Below, piece after piece: positions 19,925 through 30,633 of a stretch of DNA of 64,000 nt. The position numbers were made by a program, and so were the translations under genes. Position 1 is the stretch's first letter; every line of letters begins with the position of its first letter. This stretch comes from Nitzschia sp. DOCU1 (taxonomy: Eukaryota; Bacillariophyta; Bacillariophyceae; Bacillariales; Bacillariaceae): contig OX595987.1 in assembly GCA_951394045.1 (NCBI GenBank), positions 2,914,001 to 2,978,000 on the forward strand. Direction: 5' to 3'. The notes beneath the pieces were generated by a model that was not told the DNA's origin, searched no databases, and saw nothing but the letters and a program-made list of their open reading frames with translations.

Positions 19925-20515
19925 GATGGATTATCTTTATTTGCAAATTAATGCAGATAATAAAATGCTTTCCAAGAAGTGACCTTTTCAATAGCAACGC
20001 CAAGGAGGCTTGGACGAAAACGACAAAATGATGCGTTGTGTGTCTTGCTTGTGGGTGTGCTTTGTCTTGCTTTGCTGGCTCCACGCTGCGCCGCTTGGCG
20101 GTACGGCTCGTTTGTGAATGCGGCGCGCGCGCTTGTTCGAGTTTTCGAATTTGATTCAGCCGACTTGACAAATGACCACCTCGACCCGATGCCCACCAAA
20201 ATCCGGCGGCCCGGCGGGGAATGATGGATCCGGCACGCGAGCGAGCCGCCCTTCTGTGGCGGCAGGGTTGAAATCCCATCATGAGGAGAACGATGAAACG
20301 AGTTGTCTATTGCAGCCAACACAAGTTTGCAAAAACAAGACTTTTACTATGTTTCAATTTTTCTGGGGTTTCGTTTGACTTCCAAGGGAAGGGACCGGCT
20401 CCTACTTTCATTCTGTTTATCCGGATTTTCGTCTTGTTTGCTGTTGCTGCTTCATTTTTTCAACGCACCAATCATTCCGTCGGATGGGTCGGCATAACCA
20501 CCAACACCAGTATGC
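19925..20515. other. AP-2 mu upstream region and LPMO copy 2 3' flank
   Basis: 591 bp. Positions 20330-20515 form the conserved LPMO 3' flank (nearly identical to 5640-5826). Positions 20136-20278 are one copy of a direct repeat listed separately. Positions 19925-20135 should carry the AP-2 mu promoter and include a GC-rich CGCGCGCGC run near 20122-20131. No gene was recognised. Confidence 0.6.
20136..20278 (+). repeat. Dispersed/direct repeat flanking LPMO copy 2, downstream side
   Basis: About 143 bp, similar throughout (roughly three quarters identical by eye) and in the same orientation to 22074-22223, so LPMO copy 2 lies between two direct repeats. Shared blocks include ttcga.ttttcga.tttgatt, CGACCC.ATGCCC, GGATCCGGCACGCGAGCGAG and GTGGCGGCAGG. 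Parts recur at 7335-7440 and 5545-5600 around LPMO copy 1, and inverted at 29813-29905. Confidence 0.75.
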
Positions 20516-21886
20516 TTAAGCAACAACGTTGGCTTCACCGCCGTCGGGTCCAGCAGCAGGCTCCTCGTTGACACCGCGGCCACGCAATCGGCGGGAACAG
20601 AATTGTCCGTTGATGCAGTGGTCTGGGGTGCATCCGCACCAGCCCCACTCCGAGCAACACATGCCTCCGCCACACCTACCGTTTCCAACATTTCCTCCAC
20701 CACAAGTGGGAGCCTCGCCGCCTCCGTTGTTGGACCCACCACTTCCAGAGCAATAGAGGGAACCACCACACTCCATGCATCTTTCCTGTGAGTCATTACA
20801 CCATGTTGCGGAAGGGTCGGCGCCTCCGCAGGTACCGGTCCAAGAACAGTAGCCCCCAGTAGAAGGGCTTGTTGGTGCAGGAGGCGCCACAGGAGCTGCT
20901 ACTGGAGCAGGGGGACTACCGCCATTTCCAGAGCAATAGAGGGAACCGCCACATTCCATGCATCTTTCCTGTGAGTCATTGCACCATGTTGCGGAAGGGT
21001 CGGCGCCTCCGCAGGTACCGGTCCAAGAACAGTAGCCCCCAGTAGAAGGGCTTGTTGGTGCAGGAGGCGCCACAGGAGCTGCTACTGGAGCAGGGGGACT
21101 ACCGCCATTTCCAGAGCAATAGAGGGAACCGCCACATTCCATGCATCTTTCCTGCGACTCATTACACCATGTTGCGGATGGGTCGGCGCCTCCGCAGGTA
21201 CCCGTCCAAGAACAGTATCCCCCAGTAGAGGGGCTTGTACCTACTGGCGTGGTAGGTGCTGGGGCAGATACAGGAGGAGTGGGACTAACACCGCCGGTTC
21301 CCAACTCGAAATCGATCATGCTGTAAAAGGCATTCGGAGTGTCGCCAATGTTCCACACGGCCAGCACAACGTGGTAGCCACTGCGATCCGAAGGAATGGT
21401 GCAAGTGTGGGTAACTTGTGTCGGGGGTTGGCTATCATTCCCTCCGACGGAGCAAAAGGAAGTCGAATCGAATGACGAGCGCGTAAGTGGTGCATTTTGA
21501 TTCCATCCCGGTCTTGTGATAAAGTACTGCCAGTCGCTAGTAACATGGTTCGCAGTAAACTGCCAAACAAAATCGTACGAGCCTGTGGCCGTGCTGGTCT
21601 TGTGCCAGCGGCTGGTACTCTGCTCATTCAGGTTTGCAAACGAGGCAAGTCCAGCAGACGCCAACTGCCCGTCGGGAGGGCCGGCACCCGGGTAGCCCTT
21701 TGGTCCTTCGAGACTTTGCGGCTCAAACACGATCGAGCCACAGTTAGTGTTCACTCCATCCGCACACTTTTTGGATCTGCTGATGGTCACATAGCCGTGA
21801 GCGTCCGCAGTGGAAGCCAGGAAGCTTCCCGTCATTGCCAAAGCGGCCAAGAACGCAAGAACTTTGTTGCCGAAAATCATTGTCAC
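20516..21886 (-). CDS. Secreted AA10 lytic polysaccharide monooxygenase with three Cys-rich repeats and hevein-like domain (LPMO copy 2)
   Basis: Single exon, 456 residues. Signal peptide 1-29 (ends STADA); mature His30 and His114 (TANH) form the copper histidine brace, and the axial position is Phe187 as usual for AA10. Catalytic domain 30-196. A Pro/Thr linker leads to three near-identical 61-residue modules starting near 222, 283 and 344 (GGYCSWTGTCGGADPSATWC... then ...ERCMECGGSLYC, each with a PAPVAAPVAPPAP linker). A hevein-like chitin-binding domain (CGGGMCCSEWGWCG) and a short tail rich in Gly, Ala and Glu close the protein, as in copy 1. The repeated module differs from the DWALC module of copies 1 and 3, so the middle of the protein has been swapped while both ends stayed alike. 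A second in-frame ATG two codons on (21880) is an equal alternative start. Probable role: secreted oxidative attack on or binding to chitin. Confidence 0.93.
   Translation of the reverse strand: MTMIFGNKVLAFLAALAMTGSFLASTADAHGYVTISRSKKCADGVNTNCGSIVFEPQSLEGPKGYPGAGPPDGQLASAGLASFANLNEQSTSRWHKTSTATGSYDFVWQFTANHVTSDWQYFITRPGWNQNAPLTRSSFDSTSFCSVGGNDSQPPTQVTHTCTIPSDRSGYHVVLAVWNIGDTPNAFYSMIDFELGTGGVSPTPPVSAPAPTTPVGTSPSTGGYCSWTGTCGGADPSATWCNESQERCMECGGSLYCSGNGGSPPAPVAAPVAPPAPTSPSTGGYCSWTGTCGGADPSATWCNDSQERCMECGGSLYCSGNGGSPPAPVAAPVAPPAPTSPSTGGYCSWTGTCGGADPSATWCNDSQERCMECGGSLYCSGSGGSNNGGGEAPTCGGGNVGNGRCGGGMCCSEWGWCGCTPDHCINGQFCSRRLRGRGVNEEPAAGPDGGEANVVA
20747..21223 (-). repeat. 183-bp in-frame tandem repeats within LPMO copy 2
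   Basis: Three units of 61 codons (183 bp), beginning at about 21223, 21040 and 20857. The second and third are nearly identical at the DNA level and the first differs at a few bases (for example Asn-Glu versus Asn-Asp in the ATWCN motif); the third unit ends without the full linker. Such identity points to recent expansion or gene conversion. Confidence 0.88.
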
Positions 21887-22488
21887 TGTGTTTTGGTGGT
21901 AACTGCTGAGTAATTGTAGATTTGTTGTTTCGTTTTCGTCTCCAATTTGGAAATTATGAGAATGATGTTTCTAAACCTACAACATGCGGGTATGGTAAAC
22001 AAGAACAAAAGTAGTAATCGCAATTCAAATCTTGCTATCCCACGACTGACTGGACTGATCGCAACGGGTCTAATTCGATTTTTCGAGTTTGATTCCGCCG
22101 ACTAAGATTGATGAACTCTTCGACCCAATGCCCCTCCAAGCAAAGGTCCGGCGGAGGCACAGGATCCGGCACGCGAGCGAGCGAGCCGCACCGTCGTGGC
22201 GGCAGGAGATGGCTTGAAATCCTGCGCAATGATGCCCGCGTCGTTGCAAGCGTCCATGTTTTTGTGTGATAGTACATAGTTGTGCCAGCTATCCTCAAAA
22301 GAGCTTGTAACACATCTCATCCTTCTGTCATTTAATCTGGCACGGCAGCAGGATCCATCCATACATCCATCTATCTCTACCCCACCAAGTGTAGAAGGAT
22401 CCTCGTCCTGCTTGTGTAAGCGCTGGTGTCGATACCAGTAGTCAGTCGGTCTCAGTTATTGGAGTATTGCTGACCCCACAAACCACCA
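21887..22488. promoter_or_regulatory. Divergent region, LPMO copy 2 / TauE-like transporter
   Basis: 602 bp. The LPMO-proximal part (to about 22060) keeps pieces of the LPMO upstream region (ACCTACAA, gactgactggactgatcgc) but only a degenerate copy of the triple motif near 22023 (gcaattcaaatcttgct). The direct repeat at 22074-22223 follows. The last 260 bp should hold the transporter promoter. Confidence 0.55.
22074..22223 (+). repeat. Dispersed/direct repeat flanking LPMO copy 2, upstream side
   Basis: Partner of 20136-20278 in the same orientation. It shares the GGATCCGGCACGCGAGCGAG and GTGGCGGCAGG blocks and the CGACCCAATGCCC core also present upstream of LPMO copy 1. Confidence 0.75.
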
Positions 22489-24248
22489 ATGACCGCCACA
22501 ACAAAGCTCCAAGTGGTCTCAACACGCCGCCAGCGAGATCATACTGAGGGCAGCGAAACAACCAGCAACGACCTGAGACCCTTGGTACTCCCATGGGCAC
22601 TCATGGTTCTCGTTTCAGTAGTGGCAGCAGTCCTCTTGTATCCACGGTGTGACGATGCTGCCGATCATGACGTTGTGGATATGATGGATACGAATAATGA
22701 GGACGAGGCGTCTTCATCGCAAGCCGTTTGGCAACGTCTCTTGGCTGCCGTTACGAGAGAAGATCATCGTGAACATGTCCATAAACATGTCTTTGAAGAA
22801 GCCCACAAGCCTCTTCTTCCTTTGGATACGAGCGATCACATTGGATTTGTCTTGTGCGTCATGGGCTTGATGGTGGCAGCGGGAGGAGGCATTGGAGGAG
22901 GTGGCATTTTGGTCCCCATTTATATTTTAGTCATGGGATTTACTCCCAAACATGCCATTCCCTTGTCCAATGTGACAGTCTTGGGTGGTGCCATGGCGAA
23001 TATGGTGTTGAATACCCAAAAGCGACATCCCATGGCCGATCGTCCACTGGTCGACTGGGATTTGATTCTAGTGATGGAACCGTTGACGATTGCGGGTGCG
23101 TTGATTGGGGCCTTTTTGAACAAGGTGTTGCCCGAACTCTTTTTGACCGTCATGCTGGTGGCGTTGTTGAGTTTCACGGCCTATGAATCCTTGGGCAAAG
23201 CCGTGAAAATGTACAAGGCCGAGACTAAGAAACTCCGGGAAGAAGGATTCAAACCGGACGGCACCAAGGAAAGTGAATTGACCAAGCTAGAGATTCAAGA
23301 CTCGGCAGAGAACAGCAGTCAAGCAGGTGATGAACTTCTCAAGAATATGGAACTTCAAGAAGGAGAAACGCCTGGTGGAGGCGGCGAGGAAGAAACACCC
23401 GAGTGGAAGGCAAACAAAAAGCTAAAGCAAGAGCTCGATCAGATTTTGGAGGAAGAAAGGACAGTGCCAAGCACTAACATTACCATTCTGGTGGTCATGT
23501 TCATTGTCGTCTTGGTGATGAATATCCTGAAAGGGGGTGGTGCCTTTCCATCTCCCTTGGGAATTCGGTGTGGATCTACTGGTTTCTGGTTGGCGAATTT
23601 GGCTATTTTGGGATGGATTCTGGGAGTGAGTGCCTATATTCGAGCCTATTTGATTCAACGCTTTGAAACCAAGAAACGAGTCGGTTATAAGTACATTGAA
23701 GGAGACATTCAGTGGAGCCCACGGGCTACGATTGTATACCCGGTGGTGTGCTGTGCCGCTGGCTTTTTTGCTGGAATGTTTGGCGTCGGTACGTATGCAA
23801 CGTGGAACGACTGATGGAACATGGTCTCGATAGATTTTCTTCTTCTCACGCCTCTTGAATTGTTTGGTGGTGGCTTAATCTACTAGGTGGAGGTATTGTC
23901 AAGGGACCCCTCATGCTTGCCATGAATGTACACCCTCAAGTCGCTTCGGCCTCGTCGGCCTGCATGATTCTCTTTACAAGCTTCACCGCGACCACATCCT
24001 TTGTAGTCTTTGGCCTGTTGGACATGGAATACGCTGGTGTTTGCTTTTGCATCGGCTTTGCCGCTACATATGTGGGACAGATTGGTCTTGCTGTTCTGAT
24101 GAAACGAGCCAAGCGTAATTCGTACATTGCCTTTTCCATTGGAGGGGTCGTCCTGTTATCGGCGCTACTAATGACTGTGCAATCTCTATTGAGCATGGCA
24201 GAGGGAGAACACCATAGCTCGGGAGGTATTTGTGGGAAGGATACGTAA
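22489..24248 (+). CDS. TauE/SafE-family membrane transporter (sulfite/anion exporter-like)
   Basis: Two exons, 22489..23788 and 23887..24248, with a 98-nt GT-AG intron; 553 residues. The intron splits the Gly-rich signature FAGMFGVGGGIVKGPLMLAM, which is only intact after splicing. About nine hydrophobic helices are visible. The first half has the twin signature GGGIGGGGILVPIYILVMGFTPKHAIPLSNVTVLGG at about 135-170. A charged, Glu-rich cytosolic loop (about 250-325) separates the halves. Family members move sulfite, sulfoacetate or related anions; plant homologues are poorly characterised, so substrate is unknown. A non-cleaved N-terminal helix (LVLPWALMVLVSVVAAVLLY, about 31-50) and an acidic loop precede the core. 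The first in-frame ATG at 22489 is used. Confidence 0.9.
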
Positions 24249-24329
24249 AAGTTCTTTATTCTAATAGCATTCAACTTTGCATAGCTGGTCTACTACCAAG
24301 ATTCATCCACGGATAGACCACTATGCGAC

Positions 24330-27300
24330 CTATGGTATCGGAATGTCGCCGTAGTCAAAATCGTCTGTAGCAAACTCATCGTCCTCGTCATCGCTTTCTA
24401 TGATTGCCTTGCGTGCCTTGGCCTTGCCAGCACGAACAGTGGACGAGGATTGGACCACTACAGCCGACACTTTGGCGCTCAAAGAGTCGTCATCATCATC
24501 GTCGTCGAGTCGGGTACGCTTCCCGGATGATCGATTGGCATCAATATATCCTTGCAAATCATTCGTCAACACAAACTGTTTGATCAACTTGACAAGTCGG
24601 TCACCGTAGTCATCCATGATCTTTTCTCCCAGCAAACGCGAAGCAACCAGCTCTTCCTTTGTCGTGGGTGCATACTTTGCGACCTTTTTGATGGTTTGGT
24701 CCGTCATGATGTGCCAATCTACAACAAGCAAGCCGAACGTTAGCTTCCGACCGTGGTCCAATGAGAGATATGTCATAAACAAAACTTACAAAAAATCGAG
24801 TTTCCGCACAATTGTTCTTCCGATGCCCACATCATGGTTAATTCCTTGATCTTCCTGACCAAGGCAACGACATGGGCATGAGGTAAGACCGAAGGGCTAG
24901 TATCACTCGTCGAAAGGCGCCCGGGTCGCAAGGCAGAACCCAAGCTCGCGTCGTCGTCCGAATCCGAGTCGTTCCCACCGGTTTCGTCGAATACCAAACC
25001 TCCTTCGGTACTATTATTGTCGTCCACTGCAATTGGCGTCTGCAACGCGGCAGCCTTGGGCACAGGCGCCTTCTTTCGGACTTTAGGATTTTCGCTCTTT
25101 CGCCTCTTGGCTTTCTCCTTTGGTGGCGTTTTGGCTTTTTCTGCCGCCTTTTTGCGTTGCTGAGGTTTGGGAAACTCCACAATCAATTGACGACTCCCCT
25201 GCAACAAGGCGCCTGCATTCTCGCCCAGTTGTACAAAGTCGACTGGAAAGCCAGTCCTGGTATCCTGACTGTATTCCATGAGCAAACGCTCAAATATCAT
25301 GGTATGCAGGATGCGATCCACTTCAAACCTTTTGTACTTGGACCCTTGCTTGTACCCATGCCTTTGCAGGCTATCAATTCCTGGTCCGCCCTTGGGCATT
25401 ATATTCTTGGTAGCTTGACTCGCGGACCCACGATAGAGGTCCCCCAGTTGATTCAATGTGATGCCCCACCCGCGTTTGATCCGATTGACTTCTTGCAAGA
25501 GAGTCAACAAAGTACGCGCTTCGCTTGTGTTGTTTCTTTGGTCGGGTTCTCGCCCCGCCTTGCAATTGTCGCAAGTTTCTCCACAAAGTCGTCGATCAAA
25601 GGTTTCTCCAAAGAACTCCAACTGCATGGTACGGCGACAACGGAATTCATCCTCGCAGTAGCGGACGCATGTGTTGAGCTGATCCATTTTGCGCTGAGTA
25701 CTAGCACTTGAAGGGTTGGGAGCCGACTTTCGAATCATATTTTCCAGAGTCTTTTTATCCTTGTACGAGTAAAAGAGGATACAATCCGCCTGTTCTCCGT
25801 CTCGTCCGGCTCGGCCACTCTCTTGATAACTATACAATGAAAAGAAAGGTTAGAACTCACCATCACCACCGGGACCTCGTGCTGTCTTCTTCGTGCACAG
25901 TACTTACTAGTGAGTAATCGATTTGGGCATGGAATAATGAATCACATAGCGCACATCTGGTTTGTCAATCCCCATTCCAAACGCCACGGTCGCACACAAA
26001 ACACTGATTTGACCCATGGTCCATTGTCGATGTCGTTGTTCGCGTTCGTGAGGATCCAATTCGGCATGATAAAAGGAAACCCGACAGGCCTTGCCCTTGG
26101 TATTCAAATTTTGTTGCAACTTTTCGGCGACATCTTCACAATTCTTGCGACTCAAACAATAAATGACACCGGAATCTTGGGGACGTTTCGAGACGTATTC
26201 GGCAATGGCGTCCAAGACTTTGCTATCCTTTTTGCGAACTTGATAATGCAAGTTGGGTCGATTGAAACTGGATCGATAAAGGAATTCATTGCGCATACCC
26301 AAAGCTCGAATGGCATCTTGCACTACTTTTTCATTGGCAGTCGCTGTCAAGGCCATGAGGGGCACCTTGGGGAATTCTTTGCGCAACATGCCCAGTTGAT
26401 TATAATCGGGTCGAAAGTCGTGACCCCAGTCACTGAGACAATGAGCCTCATCTACGACAAAGCGGCTAATTAGTCCTTTTTGATAGAGACGACGGAGAAT
26501 GTTTTGCATTTGATGAGAATGTCTCAATTTTTCAGGAGTCAAATAGAGTAGCTTGATGCCCCCATGTGCCGTGGTTTCTTGAAGACGCCTTGTAATTTCC
26601 ATTTGTTCTCCTTGATAGTCTTGCGTCGAATTCAAAAAGACGGCTGGAACGCCTAGTTTGGTCAAGGACTGGACCTGATCTTGAATGAGAGATAGCAATG
26701 GCGATACAATGACGGCCATGCCGGGACAGCACCAAGCAGGCAATTGATAGCAGAGACTCTTGCCACCTCCCGTGGGCATGAGTACAAATACATCTCGTCC
26801 TTGAAGCGCTTGTTCAATGACCTGTTTTTGTCCAGGGCGAAAGGATCGATGACCAAATTTGCGTTGATTTTCGCGGTACATGTCAAGGACCTCACCACCC
26901 GCATCGCCCCCGCTGTAGTTCGCACTAGCAGCATTAGAATCATAGAGGTTGCCTTCATTTCCATCCACCCACTCGAAAAAGTCACATTGATCATCTTGGG
27001 GGAGCGAACACTTGTAAAACTGGCGGCCGTTGTTGGCCGATGTATTCGCCGTCAATAGTCGACAGGGTCGTCCATGCCCGGAGCAGAGTGGCGCGTGGGA
27101 ATCCCCATCACCACCGCCACTGCTGTCCGCCATGATGACATCCGAGGATGAGGATGTAGCATAGTAGTCTCCACCACCATAATTGTCCCCACTGGTGTTA
27201 CCATATCGATCCGCCTGGTAATCATTGCCGGTGCGATGACTAGAGTTGTACTGGTCACTGTGGTGCTGCGGCTGCTGCGCAGCGGCAAAGTTGGAACCCC

Positions 27301-27985
27301 CGCCTAGTGGTCGACTCGAATTACTCGTCGCCGTCCAAGACGACGACGACGTGCCATAATCAAAGTGCATGTTGCTGCTGCTGCTACTGGGACGTGCCGT
27401 GTTTCGCTGTTGTTGCGCCACTGCCTGATCGACATCAAAGTTTGCTAGAACATTGTCAAAGTCATCCAAGTCGTCCAATATGATACAGTCATCATCGTCG
27501 TTCTTGGATACGGCGCCACCACTACTACTACGAGTAGTGTTACCCGAAACAAACCCTGATGAGCCTGAAAAGGAGGGCGGCGGCTTGTGGAACGTGTCTT
27601 GTCGTTGTCGTGGTGGATTGGAAGAAGAAAATGAAGAAGACTCGCCGCCACTGTTGAGCTGACTCGGCCGTAGATTTTCTGTATTGCCTGATCTGCCGCT
27701 GGTAGCAGTCATGGAACTGTAGACTGGAGCTGGAACTGGTGGTGGTTCACTAGGCAACGCACTCGCTTGGCGGTAGTGTTGAGCACTTGTTTGCGAGCGT
27801 TGCAAAATCGATGCCAAGGTGACAGCGGGAGCCTGAGGTACAAAGTGGTACCGCCCTTGTCGCTTTTGCCACAATTCTTCTCCTACAATCTTGCCACCAC
27901 TCTGAATCGCATAGTCAAAACCTTGCAGTAGCAACAAGTCGGTCGGGACCTGCTGCTCACGGTTCCAAGACAAATTGTTTTGCAT
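24330..27985 (-). CDS. RecQ-family DNA helicase with N-terminal GRF zinc finger and C-terminal HRDC
   Basis: Three exons: 27985..25908, 25829..24790, 24718..24330; introns of 78 and 71 nt, GT-AG and in phase; 1,168 residues. The N-terminal 290 residues are Ser/Asn/Gln-rich and disordered. A GRF-type zinc finger lies at about 293-345 ([10 protein letters not shown]...[24 protein letters not shown]). The helicase core has Walker A ([13 protein letters not shown], about 402), DEAH box ([19 protein letters not shown], about 510), [12 protein letters not shown], and [12 protein letters not shown] rebuilt across the first intron. The RecQ-Ct zinc site ([13 protein letters not shown] ... CGETCDNC), a winged helix, a basic Lys-rich linker and an HRDC domain ([21 protein letters not shown]) follow. 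The protein should unwind DNA in recombination repair or fork restart. Its end holds acidic patches. The 3' end is 81 bp from the convergent transporter gene. Confidence 0.95.
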
Positions 27986-28412
27986 CCTTTGTTGTCGTCG
28001 TAATCATTCAAGAAGGCGTTTAAAGTGATTCCAAGCTACTGTAGTTAGCAAGTCGACATAGTCACTCCAAAGATGAAGAAGGGAGTATATAAAAGGACAA
28101 TGGATACAAAGCAGCAAAGTCAACAGAGTGTGATTGCAACACACACAGAGGAGAGGATAGAATGGACACAACTTTCCCACCAAACGCACAAACTCTCTCT
28201 TGACGCGCTGGTGTGCTCACAACGGCCGTCTCCTCCCCCCACAACGATCGCGGTGGGGGCAAACGCGCCAAACTGGAAATCCCGAGGACGACACGTAGAA
28301 GTTCACGTCGTGTCAGTAGTGGCGCGCCCGCCGTACCTCCCCTCATTCGAGGCATCACACACATGAAACATTCACTTCCGTCTCCTCTCGTCATTTTCGT
28401 TTCTTGGACAGA
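27986..28412. promoter_or_regulatory. Divergent region, RecQ / flavoprotein, with TATA-like box
   Basis: 427 bp. TATATAAAAG at 28086-28095 on the plus strand is a good TATA-like match about 320 bp upstream of the flavoprotein ATG, which would imply a long 5' UTR. Nothing else was recognised. Confidence 0.4.
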
Positions 28413-29487
28413 ATGACTCTTTCACGGCTGTTGTTGTTTTTGTGTTTGTTTCTCCTTGTCTTGTCGAGTCACACTACTAGTGCATTTACTACCAAATTAG
28501 ATGTGGTCATTTGTGGTGGAAGTGTTGCGGGCTTGTCGGCCGCTTTGACATTGGGGAGATCGTGTCGACACGTCTTGGTGGTAGATGCCGGCTTGCCCTG
28601 CAATCAATGGCAAGCTACAAGTTACAATTTATTGACACAAGACGGTGTGCCACCTGCCGCATTGCAACGTCGGGCACGAGACGATTTGGCGGCGTATCCG
28701 ACAGTTCAACTTGTACAAGGACAGGTAGTAGGTGTCATTGCCGGAGAGGATGGGGGCTTTGTAGTAAATACCACGGCGGGGGAAACTTTTCAAGCGAAAA
28801 AGATTGTATTGGCCACGGGAATGAAAGATGTCTTGCCTGAAAAAACTCTCAAAGGAATACAAGACTGCTGGGGTAAGACAGTCCTACATTGTCCTTATTG
28901 GTAAGCCACACAACATGTACAACGAAACGAGCCTGAAATGTTCACTCATATGCGTTGATTGATTCCAACCAACAAAACAAAACAGTCATGGATATGAATT
29001 TCGACAACAACCTACCGGATTGTTTCTCCAGACGGCCAAGGAAGTTTTGCAAATGGCACCCATTTTACGATCCCTGATACAAGAAAAGATGACAATCTTT
29101 GGAGCCACACGTCTCTGGTTGGAACCCGAACAAGGTCAAAAAATGACCCAGCATGGCGTTTCTCTAGTGCCACACGACATTGTCGAATTGGTGCACAATC
29201 ATGGCATCTTGTCGGGTGTCGTACTCGAAACGGGCGACGTGCATGCCTTGGAGGTACTTTATGTAAGGCCGCCACTGGTTCCTTCCAACGATTTACATCA
29301 ACAATTACAATTGGAAATGGTGGATGATGCCTATATTCAAGTGGATGATCATCATCGGACCAGTCGGCCAGGCGTGTATGCGTGTGGGGATTGTACGACA
29401 CCGAATCGGGCCCTCTCGGTGGCCATGGGGACGGGAACAAAGGCGGGCAAAATGCTCAACTATGAACTAGCCATGGATGAGTGGTAA
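28413..29487 (+). CDS. Thioredoxin-reductase-like FAD/NAD(P) oxidoreductase with N-terminal signal sequence
   Basis: Two exons, 28413..28900 and 28986..29487, 85-nt intron; 329 residues. The intron splits the second Cys codon of the redox motif, so the CPYCHGYE active site appears only after splicing. The N-terminus (LLLFLCLFLLVLSSHTTSA then FTT) is a cleavable signal with a diatom-style Ala-Phe site. The FAD-binding domain starts at once (LDVVICGGSVAGLSAALTLG), leaving no room for a transit peptide, so secretory or outer plastid compartments are more likely than stroma. FAD-closing motif: GVYACGDCTTPNRALSVAMGTGTKAG. The CPYCHGYE form belongs to the group of thioredoxin-reductase-like proteins related to gliotoxin-type disulfide oxidases; some lack thioredoxin as partner. 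The NAD(P)-binding insert is short. Start: ATG at 28413. Confidence 0.87.
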
Positions 29488-29545
29488 GGAAACAACGAAA
29501 GTGCTGCTTGCCGGTATGTTCAATGTATATAGGACGATCGGAAAA

Positions 29546-29564
29546 GGGGGGGGGGGGGGGGGGG
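29546..29564 (+). repeat. Poly(G)19 tract
   Basis: Nineteen consecutive G downstream of the flavoprotein stop. It may form a quadruplex on the plus strand; its length is prone to sequencing error. Confidence 0.85.
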
Positions 29565-29812
29565 TAATTCCTTTGTGCTTCATCTTATCCCGTCAGCTAG
29601 AGCTTCGGTTGTTCATAGTACAAAAAGAGATGATGATCATTAGAATTGGCGAGCTCGCTAGCTACTGTACAGTTCGAGACTTTTGGTTATATCAAACACT
29701 CCTTCACATCTTGTAGTGATCAAACAGGCTGTCCAAATCGTATCGGTACGCAATCAAGTGCTGACTTTTTGAGGACTATTCTGTATCGATTTTCATAGCT
29801 ACCGAATTTTTC

Positions 29813-29905
29813 GGGGGCGTCGGGTCGAGGTGGTCATTTGTATATTAAAGTCGGTTGAATCCATTCCAAAATTGACGCGATCAGTCCAGTCAGTCGTGAG
29901 GAAAC
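29813..29905 (-). repeat. Dispersed LPMO-associated repeat, inverted copy
   Basis: Matches 7335-7440 and shares its core with 20136-20278 and 22074-22223. It is oriented toward LPMO copy 3 as the others are toward their genes. It ends 7 bp before the first unit of the tandem array. Confidence 0.72.
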
Positions 29906-30633
29906 GTAAGAAGTAGGAGCGTCCGAGTATCGTATAAGAATTTTCAGTACGTGTTATACCGTTATTACTACTTAAGAAATATGTAGAGGAGATGGATCGG
30001 AATAATTACAAGTTCTTAGAACTTACTACTGAGAAATGCCATAGAGGAGAGTCACTGCGCGCTAAATTTTACGTTTATCTCAATCACACAAAAACCAGAA
30101 CGACAAGTCATCTTGTCATCATCATTATTACTATGGACTGCCATCTTGATAAAGTTTGAATGCAAGGCGATAAATTGCTCTGCTTGCAGAGTTTATTAGA
30201 AGGGGACAGCCATGTGCATTCCGGCCAAATACTCCCTCCCTGCCAGCTTTCTACTACAAGACCAAAGGCATGAAAGTCTCCGCCAATGACCACCAATGAT
30301 CTGAGTCAAGTCCAGTCAACATAAAAGTTGGCGGCGAGAAATAGTGTTTTGATCTGAACAACTATTGGGTTATACCGAAGGTAAGCCTGCTGGGTCACAT
30401 TCAGTAGTGAGATGAAGGTGGATGGAATCGCTCACCAACTCCTTTATTCACTGCGTTTCTTGTCTTGGCGATTATAGGGAGATGCACAAATCACCGTCAA
30501 GAATATTGCACCACCCGACAACAATCATCCAGCAATTGAAGAAGATCAGAAAGACGGCGACCACGATGAAAGTAGCAGTCCTCATTTGTATTCCTCCAGC
30601 AGGGAAACGGAAATGCAACAAGAAGCAACGACA

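Larger units (their letters stand above)
29488..29912. other. Junction between flavoprotein gene and tandem array
   Basis: 425 bp. A run of 19 G lies at 29546-29564. Positions 29813-29905, reverse-complemented, match 7335-7440 upstream of LPMO copy 1 (shared ACAAATGACCACCTCGACCC, ggaatggatt, gactggactg, cgtttcctcac). This is therefore the distal part of the upstream region of LPMO copy 3, now separated from that gene by the array. Confidence 0.72.
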
